Shown: positions 1 to 10,976, counted from the first letter of the stretch. The stretch: 64,000 nt of DNA from Opitutus sp. GAS368 (GCF_900104925.1 NZ_LT629735.1:2450291-2514290), one strand, 5' to 3'. Numbers and translations are program-made. Notes: generated from the sequence alone by a model not told the origin.

Positions 1-1
1 C

Positions 2-472
2 GGGGCCGTGAGCTTCGGCGTCTATCCGCTCGATTTATGGCGCCGGATTTTCACGGACTACGACGTGGACGCTGCGCTGGTGCATAATCATTACTGCCTC
101 AATGACACGACGCTGCTGGATCTGCTGCCGCTGGCGAGAACCCGGCGCATCGGCATCATCAACGCGTCACCCTTTGGCAGCGGCTTGTTGACCGAGGCCG
201 GTCCGGCGAGCTGGCATCCGGCGACGGCCGCGGATCGCGCGGTATTCCGAGCGGCCGCGGAGTTCTGTCAACGCGAGGGTTATTCGATCTCGAAGCTGGC
301 ATTGCAGTTTTCCAGCCAGCATCCGGAGATACCCACGACAATGTTCAGTTCCGCCAATCCGGACTCCGTGCGTCGCAATGTCCTCTGGCACGAGGAACCT
401 TATGATGCCGGGCTTGTGGCGCAGGTGCAGAAGATTTTGAAACCCGTTCGAAACAAACAGTGGAGTTACTAA
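2..472 (+). CDS. aldo/keto reductase, C-terminal part (cut by window edge)
   Basis: The frame is open to the left window edge, so the GTG at 8 is probably internal and the N-terminal half, with the catalytic Tyr and Lys, is missing. The visible part has the last barrel segments of an NADP-dependent aldo/keto reductase. A 'GIINASPFGSGLL' strand matches the family's 'new/spapl..GLL' segment, followed by a helix of the type 'alqF.l..p.i.t...g...p..v..n'. Family members of this kind oxidise or reduce sugars such as L-fucose or galactose. The gene sits 27 bp before a sugar symporter and a GH3 glycosidase, so a role in sugar catabolism is likely. The substrate cannot be read from the fragment. Confidence 0.8.
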   Translation, partial: GAVSFGVYPLDLWRRIFTDYDVDAALVHNHYCLNDTTLLDLLPLARTRRIGIINASPFGSGLLTEAGPASWHPATAADRAVFRAAAEFCQREGYSISKLALQFSSQHPEIPTTMFSSANPDSVRRNVLWHEEPYDAGLVAQVQKILKPVRNKQWSY

Positions 473-499
473 CCTTCCCGGTGCCGCCCCCAGGCCTTT

Positions 500-2023
500 A
501 TGTCTACCCCTACCACCCTGCCGACTGCGCCTAAACACGAGATGGCTCCCGAGGACCGCGTGCCATTGCGGCAGAAATTTGCTTACAGCTTGGGGGCTTG
601 CCACGACGTCTGGGGGCATTGGTTGTATCCCAATCTCGTAAATACGGTCTTCGTCATTTATCTAGGTGTCTCCCCCGTGCTCGTTGGGCTGGCGATGATG
701 TTGAATCGGCTTTTCGACGCCGTTTCGGATCCGATCTTTGGGCGAATCTCAGACAACACCCGGACGCGTTACGGCCGGCGTCGTCCCTTCATTCTGGTCG
801 GAGGTGTTCTTGCCGGGCTGGGCATGCCGATGCTGTTCTTCGTTGGCAGGGGTTGGAGCGATCAGGCCTATTTCTGGTTCATCATCGTATCCTCGGCGGT
901 GTTCATCCCGGTAATGAGTTCGTTCAACATGGCCTACCAGAGTCTGGGGGCGGAGATGACGCCCGACTACAATGAGCGCACCAACCTATATTCGTTCCGG
1001 TTTGCATTCCAGAAGATCCCAGAGTTCATGATCTACGGCGCGCCTTGGTTTACGACGCTGGTTGTCTGGGTGGGTGCGACGCATGCTGATCTGGGAGGGC
1101 GCTTGGGGCGTCTGCTGACCACGGGCGCCGCTTGGCACAACGCCGCGGCGGACCAGCGGCCCAACGTCGTGTTAGGGGCTCAGGTCTGTTTTGCAGTCCT
1201 TGGCCTGGTCATGATCTTCACCGCGATCATTTCTTTCCTGCTGCTGCGCGAGCGCTACTATGACAAGGTGGTGGAACGGAACCAGGGGAAGATCTCTCTA
1301 AAGGAGGCGCTGGTGGAGACGTTCAAGTGCCGACCGTTCAGGATGCTTCTGCTTATGGTCGTTTCGTTCGCCGCAGGTCAGAGCATGGTGGGAGGATTGG
1401 CCTACTACACCGCGATCTACCATGTATGTGGTGGCGATCTGGCCCGCGGCAACGGCTGGTGGACGATCATGGGGGTCACGAATTCGCTGATGGCGGTGGT
1501 CGGCCTGCTGATCTGTGGCGCGATCTCAAAACGGTTAGGTAAACGTCACACTATCATAGGAGCGCTGTTCTTTTCGGTCGCGATGTATGTCGCCACCTGG
1601 TGGCTGTTCAGTCCGCGCTTTCCGTGGCTCATGCCCATCATCTGGGGGTTGGTGGGCGGCGCGGGCGCCACCGGTATCTGGATGCTGTTCAGTTCAATGC
1701 AGGCGGACGTCATGGATTTCGACGAGTTGGCCACCGGCAAACGGCGAGAAGGTGCGTTCGGGGCGTGCTCCTCGTGGCTGATCAAGGCCGGTCTGGCGCT
1801 TGGCACGGGTGGCACGAACATGCTCCTCCCGCTGACAGGCTTCGACGCCAAGCTCGCCGGAGCGCAGTCGGAACACACGGTCACGCTGATCCGTTTGATG
1901 CTGATGGCTGTTCCTGTTGTCGGTCTCCTGCTGGCCATCGTTTTCATTGTCCGCTATCCGCTCAGCCATCTCAGGATGATCGAAATTCGCGAGCAACTGG
2001 AAGCCAGGCGCGGAAAAGTGTGA
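500..2023 (+). CDS. MFS sugar:cation symporter, GPH (MelB-like) family
   Basis: Predicted inner-membrane transporter of 507 residues with about 12 hydrophobic segments. The cytoplasmic loop after the second membrane segment reads 'SDNTRTRYGRRRPFI', the signature of the glycoside-pentoside-hexuronide:cation symporter family. Such proteins import oligosaccharides, pentosides or uronides with Na+ or H+. There is no signal peptide, as expected. The ATG at 500 follows the upstream reductase closely, and the GH3 gene starts 36 bp downstream, so the three probably share a transcript. The cargo is probably a product of extracellular hemicellulose or pectin breakdown that the GH3 enzyme then hydrolyses inside the cell. 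That cargo is inferred from context only. Confidence 0.88.
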   Translation: MSTPTTLPTAPKHEMAPEDRVPLRQKFAYSLGACHDVWGHWLYPNLVNTVFVIYLGVSPVLVGLAMMLNRLFDAVSDPIFGRISDNTRTRYGRRRPFILVGGVLAGLGMPMLFFVGRGWSDQAYFWFIIVSSAVFIPVMSSFNMAYQSLGAEMTPDYNERTNLYSFRFAFQKIPEFMIYGAPWFTTLVVWVGATHADLGGRLGRLLTTGAAWHNAAADQRPNVVLGAQVCFAVLGLVMIFTAIISFLLLRERYYDKVVERNQGKISLKEALVETFKCRPFRMLLLMVVSFAAGQSMVGGLAYYTAIYHVCGGDLARGNGWWTIMGVTNSLMAVVGLLICGAISKRLGKRHTIIGALFFSVAMYVATWWLFSPRFPWLMPIIWGLVGGAGATGIWMLFSSMQADVMDFDELATGKRREGAFGACSSWLIKAGLALGTGGTNMLLPLTGFDAKLAGAQSEHTVTLIRLMLMAVPVVGLLLAIVFIVRYPLSHLRMIEIREQLEARRGKV

Positions 2024-2059
2024 GGCGCTCTCACTTATTCTTACCGACCCCATTTCACT

Positions 2060-4330
2060 ATGGAAAAATCAATCTACCAACGACCCTCTGCTCCCGTGGC
2101 AGATCGGGTCACCGATCTTCTTTCCCGCATGACCGTCCGGGAAAAAATCGCCCAACTGACCGGGTTCTGGAACCCGGCGCCCGCGCCGGCCATTGCCACA
2201 GGCGAATTCTTCACGGCCGACTATTTCCGCCGGCACATTCCCGATGGCGTGGGAAGTGTCGGACCCTCCAACATCCCGCTCGAGCAGGACGTGCGCTATC
2301 GGAACGAGATGCAGCGCTTTTTGCTCGAGCAGACGCGGCTGGGCGTTCCCGTCATCTTTCACGATGAGGGCTGCCACGGGCTGATGAAGCCCGGCGCCAC
2401 CAGTTTCCCGAGCCCGCTGGGCCTGGCCAGTTCCTGGGATCCGGCAATGCTGCAGGAGATCTTCGATGTGGTCGCGCGCGAGATGCGGACGCGGGGGGCG
2501 CAGCACGCCCTGACGCCGGTGATCGATGTGGCGCGGGATCCGCGCTGGGGCCGGTTTGACGAAACTTTTGGCGAGGATCCCTTTCTCAACAGCCGGCTGG
2601 GACTGGCGGCCGTCAGGGGATTGCAGGGTTCGGCGGACGGGACGGTGGATGGCCAGCATGTCATGGCGACCCTGAAGCATTACGCCGGCCACGGCACCCC
2701 GGAGGGTGGCCTGAATTGCAGCCCCAGCCTCTGCGGTCCGCGCGAGTTGCGGGAGGTTCACTTGTCTCCCTTCGAGTATGTTTTGCGGCACGGCCATCCT
2801 GCGGCGGTCATGCCTTCGTATAATGAGATCGACGGAATCCCGTCGCACGCGAACGAGTGGCTTTTGCAGGACGTGTTGCGCGGCGAGTGGGGCTTTCGCG
2901 GCCTCATCGTTTCGGATTACTTCGGCGTCATGCGCCTGCACGCCGGGCATCAGGTGGCCCCCAGCAAAGCCGCGGCCGCGCGGCTGGCACTGAAAGCCGG
3001 CGTGGATCTGGAGCTGCCCGTGCCTTATGGGTTTCCTTTGCTTGAGGAGTGCCTCGCCGAGGGCAGCGTGAAGATCGACGAGATCGATGCCGCCGTGGCC
3101 CGGATTCTCGCCTGGAAGTTCCAGCTCGGTCTTTTTGAGAACCCCTATTGCGATCCAGCCAACGCGCTGGCCGCGGTGCAGGCGAAAGGACGGCGCGAAC
3201 TCGCGTTGCGGGCGGCGGAGGAATCCATCGTGCTTCTGAAAAACGACGGGGATCTGCTGCCTCTCAGCCCGGCCCGCTTCAAGCGCATCGCCGTCATCGG
3301 GCCGAACGCCAATGTCGTGCGGTTGGGTGGCTATAGCGGAGACCCGCTGCAGGCCGTTTCCCTGCTCGAGGGAATCCGGGCAAAGGTCGGCGCGGGCGCG
3401 GAAGTCCTGCACGCCCCGGGTTGCATCCTGGTCAAAAACGAACCGGCCGCCGCTTATGACCGGTGGAAAATGGAAGTGGTGGAAATGGCCGGCGACGCGG
3501 AAAATCGCGGCCTGATCGAGGCGGCGCGAAAACTGGCGGAGACGGCCGACGTGGTGATCCTCGCCGTCGGCGAGACCGAAACCCTTTGCCGCGAAGCCTA
3601 CTCCGACAAGGTCGTGGGCGACGCCGTCACGCTCGATTTTGTCGGTTCGCAAAACGCGCTGATCGAGGCCGTCGTCGGAACAGGCAAACCTGTCGTGTTG
3701 TATCTCATGAATGGCCGGCCGATGCAAATCACGGCGCTCAGCAAGCAGGTGCCGGCCATCATTGAGGGCTGGTATATGGGGCAGGAAACCGGCGTGGCCG
3801 CGGCGAACATCCTCTTTGGGGACGTCGTTCCTTCCGGGAAGCTCACCGTTTCCATTCCTCGCTCGGTCGGACACCTGCCCGCCTATTATTCCAAGAAGCC
3901 CTATGCCGGGCCTTTCCCTTATGTCTTCTCCGAAAACGGGGCGCTGTATCCTTTCGGCCACGGCTTGAGCTATGTGAAGTTCGCCTATGCCCGGCCGGGG
4001 CTGAAGAACGCCGAGATCCGGCCCGACGAGGAAACGGTGGCCACCATCGAAGTCACCAATGCCGGCGGCCGGGAGGCGGACGAAATCGTCCAACTGTATG
4101 TGCATGGCGAGGTCAGCCTGGTGACCCGGCCGGTCAAGGAGCTTAAGGGCTTCCAGCGTATTCGCCTAAAGCCGGGTGAGACCAGGAAAGTGGAGTTTCC
4201 GATTACCCGGGAGACACTGGCGGCCTGGGATGCCCGGATGAAATATCGGGTCCAGCCGGGTACTTATCGCATTGTGATGGGAGGCTCTTCCGCGGCGACG
4301 GAGGCGGCGACTTTGCGGGTGCTCGACTGA
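2060..4330 (+). CDS. glycoside hydrolase family 3 beta-glycosidase
   Basis: The protein has 756 residues, a normal length for GH3, and no signal peptide, so it is probably cytoplasmic. The order is an N-terminal TIM barrel (about 15-350), an alpha/beta sandwich (about 380-600), and a C-terminal fibronectin-III-like domain (about 660-745, 'EVTNAGGREADEIVQLYV'). The retaining nucleophile is Asp286 in 'GLIVSDYFG'. The barrel also has the substrate-binding 'KHYAGHG' segment. GH3 enzymes remove terminal beta-linked glucose, xylose or related sugars. Being downstream of a GPH symporter and in a region with xylAB favours a xylosidase or glucosidase acting on imported oligosaccharides. The exact specificity cannot be called from sequence. 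Confidence 0.92.
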   Translation: MEKSIYQRPSAPVADRVTDLLSRMTVREKIAQLTGFWNPAPAPAIATGEFFTADYFRRHIPDGVGSVGPSNIPLEQDVRYRNEMQRFLLEQTRLGVPVIFHDEGCHGLMKPGATSFPSPLGLASSWDPAMLQEIFDVVAREMRTRGAQHALTPVIDVARDPRWGRFDETFGEDPFLNSRLGLAAVRGLQGSADGTVDGQHVMATLKHYAGHGTPEGGLNCSPSLCGPRELREVHLSPFEYVLRHGHPAAVMPSYNEIDGIPSHANEWLLQDVLRGEWGFRGLIVSDYFGVMRLHAGHQVAPSKAAAARLALKAGVDLELPVPYGFPLLEECLAEGSVKIDEIDAAVARILAWKFQLGLFENPYCDPANALAAVQAKGRRELALRAAEESIVLLKNDGDLLPLSPARFKRIAVIGPNANVVRLGGYSGDPLQAVSLLEGIRAKVGAGAEVLHAPGCILVKNEPAAAYDRWKMEVVEMAGDAENRGLIEAARKLAETADVVILAVGETETLCREAYSDKVVGDAVTLDFVGSQNALIEAVVGTGKPVVLYLMNGRPMQITALSKQVPAIIEGWYMGQETGVAAANILFGDVVPSGKLTVSIPRSVGHLPAYYSKKPYAGPFPYVFSENGALYPFGHGLSYVKFAYARPGLKNAEIRPDEETVATIEVTNAGGREADEIVQLYVHGEVSLVTRPVKELKGFQRIRLKPGETRKVEFPITRETLAAWDARMKYRVQPGTYRIVMGGSSAATEAATLRVLD

Positions 4331-4349
4331 TCGCCCGTTGCCTCCGGTC

Positions 4350-5783
4350 ATGAATACCACTCAGGCGCCTCCGAATTCCGCCCCGGCGGTGGCCGGCACC
4401 GACCTTCACTACCTGGTCCCGATCTGCCTCGTCGCTACCTTGGGCGGCCTGCTCTTCGGTTACGACACCGGCGTGATTTCCGGGGCCCTCGAGCCTTTGA
4501 CGGTGAGGTTTGGTCTCAGCGATTTCATGCGGGGCTGGGCCACCGGGTGCGTTCTCATCGGCTGCGCCGCCGGGGTGCTCGTGGTTGGGCCGATCTCCGA
4601 CCGGTTTGGACGCAAACGCGCGCTGTTTATCGCAGCGGCCATGTTCTTCCTGTCCGCTCTTGGCACCGCGCTGCCCCGGGACATCGGCTTGTTCGTGTTT
4701 TTTCGTTTCCTGGGTGGAGTCGGCATCGGGATCGCCTCGATTTCGACGCCAATGTATATTGCGGAGATCGCCCCGGCCCATCTGCGCGGACGGTTGGTGG
4801 CGGTGAATCAGATCGCGATTGTCTGCGGGATCGCGGCGACCTCGTTCATCAACTACTTCATCGCCGGGGCGGGCAGCGAGGCGTGGCTCGTCGAGACCGG
4901 CTGGCGCTCGATGTTCGCCGCCGGGATCCTGCCGGCGACTCTGTTCGGCGGGCTGCTCTTCCGGATTCCGGAAAGTCCGCGCTGGCTGGTGGAACGGGGT
5001 CGCGGGAACGAGGCGCGGGAAATCCTGACTCGGGTGGGCGGCCGGGACATCGCCGTGGCGGAGGTCGCGAACATCAAGGAGGCCCTCACTCTGGAGACGG
5101 GGACCTGGGCTGAACTTTTCTCCGGTCCGATGCGCCGGCCGCTCTTCGTCGGCATCACGCTGGCCATCCTGCAACAGATCACGGGGATCAATGTCTTCCT
5201 CTATTTCGGCGCGACCATTTTCCAGCGCCTGAGCGCTTCAACCGGTGTGGACGCCGGGCTGCTCCAGCAGATCGTCATCAACGGGGCCTGTGTTCTTTTC
5301 ACGGTGATTGCCATCGCGACCGTGGATCGTTGGGGGCGCCGGCCCCTGATGCTGCTCGGCGCGACCGGTATGGGTCTCAGCCTCGTCGCGATGGGCTGCA
5401 TGGCGCAGTATTCAGCCGATCCAAACGGCGGTATTTTGGGACTAATCCTGCTTTATATCGCCTGCTTCGGCCTGTCGGTTGGGCCGGTGACCTGGGTTAT
5501 TCTCGCCGAGATTTCCCCGACGGCGATTCGCGGCCGGGCCTTGGGGCTCGCCGCTTTCTTTCTTTGGCTCGCCGACTATGCCGTTACGCAGACCTTTCCC
5601 ATGATGGATGCCAAAGGTTCATGGTTTGTGGCGCGGTTCCATCATGCCTTCCCCTTCTATGTTTACGCGGCCTGCTGCGCGGTCCTCGTGCTCGTTGTCC
5701 TAACCGTCGTTCCGGAAACCAAGGGGCGGACCCTCGAGGAGATCGGGCGGGATTGGCGGAAAACCGGCCCGAGTCAGGCCTGA
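4350..5783 (+). CDS. sugar porter MFS transporter (xylose/galactose:H+ symporter type)
   Basis: A twelve-segment permease of the sugar porter family. Signatures appear in order: 'GYDTGVISGAL' in the first membrane segment, 'DRFGRKRAL' between segments 2 and 3, 'PESPRWLV' before the central loop, 'QQITGIN' in segment 7, 'DRWGRRPL' between 8 and 9, and 'PETKGRTLEEI' after segment 12. Together these mark XylE/GalP/AraE-like proton symporters for monosaccharides. I chose the ATG at 4350 over a TTG at 4338. It lies 19 bp behind the GH3 stop, so co-transcription is likely. The pair of transporters suggests uptake of both an oligosaccharide (GPH) and a free sugar (this gene). The substrate is not determined. 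Confidence 0.9.
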   Translation: MNTTQAPPNSAPAVAGTDLHYLVPICLVATLGGLLFGYDTGVISGALEPLTVRFGLSDFMRGWATGCVLIGCAAGVLVVGPISDRFGRKRALFIAAAMFFLSALGTALPRDIGLFVFFRFLGGVGIGIASISTPMYIAEIAPAHLRGRLVAVNQIAIVCGIAATSFINYFIAGAGSEAWLVETGWRSMFAAGILPATLFGGLLFRIPESPRWLVERGRGNEAREILTRVGGRDIAVAEVANIKEALTLETGTWAELFSGPMRRPLFVGITLAILQQITGINVFLYFGATIFQRLSASTGVDAGLLQQIVINGACVLFTVIAIATVDRWGRRPLMLLGATGMGLSLVAMGCMAQYSADPNGGILGLILLYIACFGLSVGPVTWVILAEISPTAIRGRALGLAAFFLWLADYAVTQTFPMMDAKGSWFVARFHHAFPFYVYAACCAVLVLVVLTVVPETKGRTLEEIGRDWRKTGPSQA

Positions 5784-5800
5784 CCACGCGCCATGGAATC

Positions 5801-7735
5801 ATGAAGCCATTGCCCAGACAGTCTATTCTGGCGCTCCTCCTGGCAGGGCTGGCCGTCCAACCCGGCCTTGCCAGGGATCTTCACGTCTCGGCTTCCAGCA
5901 GCGAGGCGGCCAACGGCTCGGTGGCCCGGCCTTACCACACCATCTCCGCCGCGGCGCAAGTGGCGGTGCCGGGTGACACGGTCATCGTGCACGAGGGAAC
6001 TTACCGCGAGCGGATCACACCGCCCCGCGGCGGCGATTCGGAAGAACGGAGAATTGTCTATCAGGCGGCGCCGGGGGAAAAGGTGACCATCAAGGGATCG
6101 GAGGTGATCAAGGGGTGGAAGCCGTTCTCTGACAACGTGTGGCAGGTGACGCTCCCGAACGGCTTCTTCGGCAGCTATAATCCCTACCAGGATCTTGTGC
6201 AGGGCGACTGGTTCGAGGCCAAGGGAAGGCCGCACCATACCGGTGAGGTCTATCTGAACGGGAAGTCCCTCTACGAGGTGCCGCTTCTGCCGAAGGTGCT
6301 GGATCCGCAGTCGTTTCCGGACAGCCGCGATCGCGAAGCATCTACCTGGACCTGGTTCTGCGAAAGCGACGACCGAAGCACGCATATCTATGCGAACTTC
6401 CACGGAAAGAATCCCAACGACGAGTTGGTTGAGATCAATGTGCGCGACAGCTGCTTTTATCCCGCCACCACCGGTTGCGACTACATCACGGTGCGGGGCT
6501 TTCGTCTGACTCAGGCGGCCACGCAGTGGGCGGCGCCCACGGCCGAGCAGATCGGACTCATCGGCACGAATTGGAGCAAGGGCTGGATCATCGAGGACAA
6601 TGTCATCAGTGATTCCAAATGCGCGGGCATCACCCTCGGCAAGGATCGGGCGTCCGGCCAGAATGTCTGGAGTGCCGATCCGACCAGGGATGGCGCCCTG
6701 CATTACAACGAGCTCATCGAGCGGGTGCTGAAGGCGGGCTGGTCGCGGGAGCAGGTCGGCTCCCATGTGGTCCGTCGCAACACCATCTTCAATTGCGAGC
6801 AGGCCGGCATATGCGGAAGCCTCGGGGCGATCTTCAGTGAGATCACGGACAACCATGTCTACAACATCTGGGTCAAACGCCAGTTCGCGGGCGAGGAGAT
6901 CGCTGGCATCAAGCTTCACGCCGCGATCGACGTGCTCATCAAGGGCAATCGCGTACATCATGCCGGCCGGGGAATATGGCTGGACTGGATGGCGCAGGGC
7001 ACCCGGGTCAGCGCCAACCTTTGCTACGATAACGACCGGGACGACCTGTTCATGGAGGTGAACCACGGGCCATTCGTGGTGGACAACAACCTTTTCCTTT
7101 CCGGGCTGAGCCTGCGCGACTGGTCGGAGGGCGGTGCGTATGTCCACAATCTTTTCGGCGGCCGGATCGAAAACCGCGCGGAGCCCAACCGGGCCACGCC
7201 CTACCATGCGGCGCATTCCACCGCCGTGATGGGCGTGCGACTGATCGAAGGGGGCGACAATCGTTTTTATAACAATCTCTTCTGTGGAGGCGACGAACCG
7301 TCTACGCTTCCGGAATCCATCAACGACGAGGTTCCGCGGCGGATTTTCGGCTATGGCCTCTGGATGTATGACCATGCGGCGAATCCAGTGAAGGCGGGCG
7401 GCAATATTTATTTGCGGGGAGCCCGTCCCGCGGTCGTCGATGCCACCTCGTTGGTGTTCACCGGTGCCGGCCCTGCATGGCGGTTTGAAGACTTGGGCCA
7501 GAGCGGCCATCTTATCCTGTCACTGCCGACGGAGGCGTCCGGAAGCCAGGTTCCCTTGATCGCGACGACAGGGCTGGGGAAAACCAAAATCTCCGGACTG
7601 CCTTTTGAAAGCCCGACGGGAAAGCCACTGGTGGTGGACTCGGATTATTTTGGGAAAAAGCGCGATTCGCGCAACGCCGGCGTCGGGCCGTTCGCCGATC
7701 CCGCGTCCAGCCAGCGGCGGATTAAATTGTGGTGA
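5801..7735 (+). CDS. secreted right-handed beta-helix protein (polysaccharide lyase/hydrolase-like)
   Basis: The ATG at 5801 starts a clear signal peptide (basic start, hydrophobic run, cut after about 'GLARD'), giving a 644-residue exported protein. After it comes the segment '[21 protein letters not shown]', common at the N-terminus of parallel beta-helix proteins of the DUF1565/pectate-lyase type. Repeats such as 'WIIEDNVIS', 'HVVRRNTIF', 'ITDNHVYN' and '[15 protein letters not shown]' follow with the beta-helix periodicity. Homologues bind or cleave acidic or neutral plant polysaccharides. No single catalytic motif allows a PL or GH family call. It lies 17 bp after the sugar porter, as part of the same plus-strand cluster. 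Confidence 0.85.
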   Translation: MKPLPRQSILALLLAGLAVQPGLARDLHVSASSSEAANGSVARPYHTISAAAQVAVPGDTVIVHEGTYRERITPPRGGDSEERRIVYQAAPGEKVTIKGSEVIKGWKPFSDNVWQVTLPNGFFGSYNPYQDLVQGDWFEAKGRPHHTGEVYLNGKSLYEVPLLPKVLDPQSFPDSRDREASTWTWFCESDDRSTHIYANFHGKNPNDELVEINVRDSCFYPATTGCDYITVRGFRLTQAATQWAAPTAEQIGLIGTNWSKGWIIEDNVISDSKCAGITLGKDRASGQNVWSADPTRDGALHYNELIERVLKAGWSREQVGSHVVRRNTIFNCEQAGICGSLGAIFSEITDNHVYNIWVKRQFAGEEIAGIKLHAAIDVLIKGNRVHHAGRGIWLDWMAQGTRVSANLCYDNDRDDLFMEVNHGPFVVDNNLFLSGLSLRDWSEGGAYVHNLFGGRIENRAEPNRATPYHAAHSTAVMGVRLIEGGDNRFYNNLFCGGDEPSTLPESINDEVPRRIFGYGLWMYDHAANPVKAGGNIYLRGARPAVVDATSLVFTGAGPAWRFEDLGQSGHLILSLPTEASGSQVPLIATTGLGKTKISGLPFESPTGKPLVVDSDYFGKKRDSRNAGVGPFADPASSQRRIKLW

Positions 7736-7751
7736 CGGTGCATCCACCGCC

Positions 7752-8927
7752 ATGAAGAAACTCAATATTGGCCTCATCGGCTACGGTTTCATGGGCAAGG
7801 CGCACTCCAATGCCTTCCGCCAGGTGGGGCATTTTTTTCCCAGCGGGCATGAACCGGTGCTGAAGGCGGTTTGCGGTCGCGATACCGCCCGGGTGGGCGA
7901 ATTTGCCCGGGTCTGGGGCTATGAAAGCGTAGAGAGCGACTGGCGGCGGTTGATCGACCGGGCCGACATCGACTTGATCGACGTTGCGGTCCCGAATCAC
8001 CTGCATGCCGAGATGGCTATCGCCGCGGCCGAAGCCGGGAAGATGGTGCTTTGCGAAAAACCCCTGGCCATGAATCCGGCCGAAGCCGCGCGCATGGTAG
8101 CCGCTGTGGAGAAAGCCGGGGTGCCCAACATGGTTTGGTTTAACTACCGTCGTATTCCGGCTGTCACGCTCGCGAAGCAACTCATCGCGGAAGGACGCCT
8201 CGGTCGGATTTTCCACCTGCGGAGCAAGTTCCTGCAGGATTGGACCCTTTCCGCGGATGTCCCGCTTGGCGGGACGGGCACATGGCGGCTCGATGCCGCG
8301 GTGTCCGGCAGCGGTGTGACGGGCGATCTGCTCGCCCATTGCATCGATGCCGCGCTCTGGCTCAACGGGCCGATCGAGCAGGTGACGGCGGCCATGGAAA
8401 CCTTCGTCCGGTAGCGCAAGCACGCTGAGACCGGGAACATGGCCGAGGTGAAAATCGACGATGCCAGCGCCTTCCTTGCGCGGTTTGCCAACGGTTCGCT
8501 CGCGACCTTTGAGGCGACCCGCTATGCGAGCGGACACAAGGCACTCTTCACCATCGAAGTCAACGGCGAGCACGGGTCGCTGGCTTGGGATTTGAGCGAG
8601 CTGAACCAGCTGCGTTGGTTCGATCGTCGCGATGAAGCGGCCACGAGCGGATGGCGGACCATCCCGGTCACCAACGGCACCCACCCCTACATGAAACCGT
8701 GGTGGGCCCACGGCCTGCAGATCGGCTATGAACACAGTTTTGTGCACCAGGTGGCGGATTTCCTGGAGGGCCTAGCTACCGGCCGGCCGGCGGCGCCGAC
8801 CTTCCGCGACGGCTGGGCGACCGACCTGATGGTCGATGCGGTGTTGCGCTCGGCGCGATCCGGACGCTGGGAACGGCCAGGCCCGGCCATCGAGGTCGAG
8901 GCTGCGGCGAACGAGGCGTCCGATTAA
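7752..8927 (+). pseudogene. Gfo/Idh/MocA oxidoreductase interrupted by an in-frame TAG
   Basis: The reading frame from the ATG at 7752 encodes a Rossmann NAD(P)-binding start ('[16 protein letters not shown]'), the sugar-oxidoreductase motif 'LCEKPLAMN' and a substrate-binding domain. A TAG at 8412-8414 stops it after residue 220. The frame continues without further stops to TAA at 8925 and carries the expected C-terminal half ('[14 protein letters not shown]', '[11 protein letters not shown]'). Read through, it would be about 391 codons, the usual family length. A single base change (GAG, AAG or CAG to TAG) explains it. It could be a true nonsense mutation or a sequencing error. The last four bases overlap the convergent GH42 gene. 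Confidence 0.85.
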
Positions 8928-10936
8928 GACAGTTGGATTACCGCCGCGCCGAGCGCAGTGAGGCTGAGCCGGGCGTCCGTCTTGCTTCCGGTCAGAAGGT
9001 CGATGCCCTGATAAGACCCAAGCGAAACAACAGCGGTCGTGTCCCCATGATTGAGGATAAAGAGAAAGCGGCGCCGGCCCTCTTCCCGCAGCGTTACCTC
9101 GACGTTGGGCGGGGCGGGCAGCAATGAAGCGATGCCAGCCTGGGCGGTCACCAATTGCAGGAGTTCGTTCAGGCCCGGCGCCGGCAGGCGGGCGCTCAGG
9201 TAATAAGCGGTGCCACGCCCGTGGCGGTTCGCAGTGATGGCGGGGCCGTTGGCAAAGAAATCCCGACCATAAGTCGCCACGGTTTCGGCGCCCTCCAGGT
9301 GGACGACCTCGGCCCAGTGCTCCGCGGGGTATTCCTTTCCGCTTCCGGTGAAACGCACGGGGTTGACCTGTTTCTCCCCATAAGGAATCCATTCCTCCAC
9401 CCGCACCCCCAGGAGCGCGCGCAGGTAGCCCGGGTAGCCGCCCAGCACGATTTGTTCGTTTTCATCCACGATGCCCGAGAAGTAAGTCGCGAGGAGCGTG
9501 CCGCCCCGCTCGACGAATTTCTCCAGGTTCGCAGCATCCGCTTTCGTCAGCAGGTAGAGGGCCGGGGCTACGACGAGCTGGTAGCCGTCCAGCTCTGCGC
9601 CGGGGTGCACGAAGTCGACCGGGATGTTGCGCTCATAAAAATAGCGGTGCAACTCCTGCGCCCAGCCGGGATAGTCGATGCGTGCGGGCTTGGCCTCGAG
9701 ATCGAGCGCCCAGCATACCGGCCAGTCGAACACGATGGCCACCCGGCTGCGAATGGTTGTGCCCGTGATCGGAGCGAGTAGTCGCAACTCCCGGCCGAGT
9801 GATTTGATTTCGGCAAAAAGACGGCTTTGGCCCGGGTCGCCATGGCCGACCATGCCGGTGATGTATTTTTCCGCGCCGGCCCGGGATGCGCGCCACTGGA
9901 AGAACATGACGCCATCGGCGCCCCGGGCGAGGGCCTGAAGGCTGCCCAGGCGCATGACGCCCGGCGGCTTGGGCGGATTGACGGGCCGCCAGGTGACCGC
10001 CGACGGTGCCTGTTCGATCAGCAGAAAGGGTTTTTTCTTCAGCGATCGCATCAAATCGTGGCCGACGGCGGCGAATTGCTCCGCACCGTGCCCGGTCAGT
10101 GGATCGGGGTAGCAGTCCCAAGAAATAAAATCCATGTGCGGCGCCCAGCTGCGGCCGTCGATGGCGCGGACAAACCACACGAGGTTGGTGGTGGCGGGAA
10201 TTCCCGGCGTCAATTCATGCAGGATCTCCTTCTCCATCTGGTAGAGTTCGAGATAGGCGTCGGACATGAACCGGCGGAAATCAAGCTGCTGGGACGGATT
10301 GCGGTCATGGGGGGCCCGGCGGGGCGTGAGGATTTCCTCCCAGTCACCGTAGATCTGGCTCCAGAAGGCGGTGCCCCACGCCGCGTTCAGCCGGTCGAGC
10401 GTGAGGTATTTTTTTCTCAACCAGACCCGAAAGGCGGCGGTGCTGGCGGGCCCGTGACATTCGCCCGTGTGGCAGGCGTATTCGTTGTTCACATGCCAGA
10501 CGGCGAGTGCCGGATGATCGCGATAGCGCTCGGCGATCCGGCGGACCAGCTGCCCGGCGTGGCGCCGGTAGGTCGGGCTGGAAGGGGAATAGTGCTGCCG
10601 TGAGCCCTGGTGCAGGGGCAGACCGCTGGCATCGACCGGCAAGACATCCAGATACTTGGCTGACATCCAGGGGGGCGGGGAAGCGGTCGCCGTGGCCAGA
10701 CAGACAATGATGCCGTTTTGTGCCAGGAGGTCCATCACCCGGTCAAGCCAGGTGAAATCGAACCGGTCTTCCGCCGGCTGCAGCTTCGACCAGCTGAAAA
10801 TGCCGAGGCTGACCAGATTGACGCCGGCCTCGCGCATCAAACGCACATCCTCCAGCCAGACGGACTCCGGCCATTGCTCCGGATTGTAGTCGCCACCATA
10901 CGCGAGGGTGGAGGGGAGTTTGGGCAGCAGGGGCAT
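8924..10936 (-). CDS. beta-galactosidase, glycoside hydrolase family 42
   Basis: The product has 670 residues, the usual GH42 length. The true start is the ATG at 10936 ('MPLLPKLPS'); the open frame upstream has no homology to the family. The TIM barrel begins at about 10 with '[11 protein letters not shown]'. The acid/base is Glu152 in 'HVNNEYACH' and the nucleophile is Glu308 in '[12 protein letters not shown]'. A beta-galactosidase trimerisation domain follows (about 390-600), then a small C-terminal beta domain. No signal peptide is seen, so hydrolysis of beta-galactosides (lactose-like or plant galactan fragments) is probably cytoplasmic. The stop codon is shared with the convergent oxidoreductase gene through TTAA at 8924-8927. 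Confidence 0.92.
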   Translation of the reverse strand: MPLLPKLPSTLAYGGDYNPEQWPESVWLEDVRLMREAGVNLVSLGIFSWSKLQPAEDRFDFTWLDRVMDLLAQNGIIVCLATATASPPPWMSAKYLDVLPVDASGLPLHQGSRQHYSPSSPTYRRHAGQLVRRIAERYRDHPALAVWHVNNEYACHTGECHGPASTAAFRVWLRKKYLTLDRLNAAWGTAFWSQIYGDWEEILTPRRAPHDRNPSQQLDFRRFMSDAYLELYQMEKEILHELTPGIPATTNLVWFVRAIDGRSWAPHMDFISWDCYPDPLTGHGAEQFAAVGHDLMRSLKKKPFLLIEQAPSAVTWRPVNPPKPPGVMRLGSLQALARGADGVMFFQWRASRAGAEKYITGMVGHGDPGQSRLFAEIKSLGRELRLLAPITGTTIRSRVAIVFDWPVCWALDLEAKPARIDYPGWAQELHRYFYERNIPVDFVHPGAELDGYQLVVAPALYLLTKADAANLEKFVERGGTLLATYFSGIVDENEQIVLGGYPGYLRALLGVRVEEWIPYGEKQVNPVRFTGSGKEYPAEHWAEVVHLEGAETVATYGRDFFANGPAITANRHGRGTAYYLSARLPAPGLNELLQLVTAQAGIASLLPAPPNVEVTLREEGRRRFLFILNHGDTTAVVSLGSYQGIDLLTGSKTDARLSLTALGAAVIQLS

Positions 10937-10976
10937 GAAATAGAACGAAAGCGGGATGAAGGGTTGTCCGGTGGCG

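Noticed and set aside
2069-4105. 678-residue minus-strand open frame over the GH3 gene
   Set aside because: Antisense shadow with no recognisable domain.
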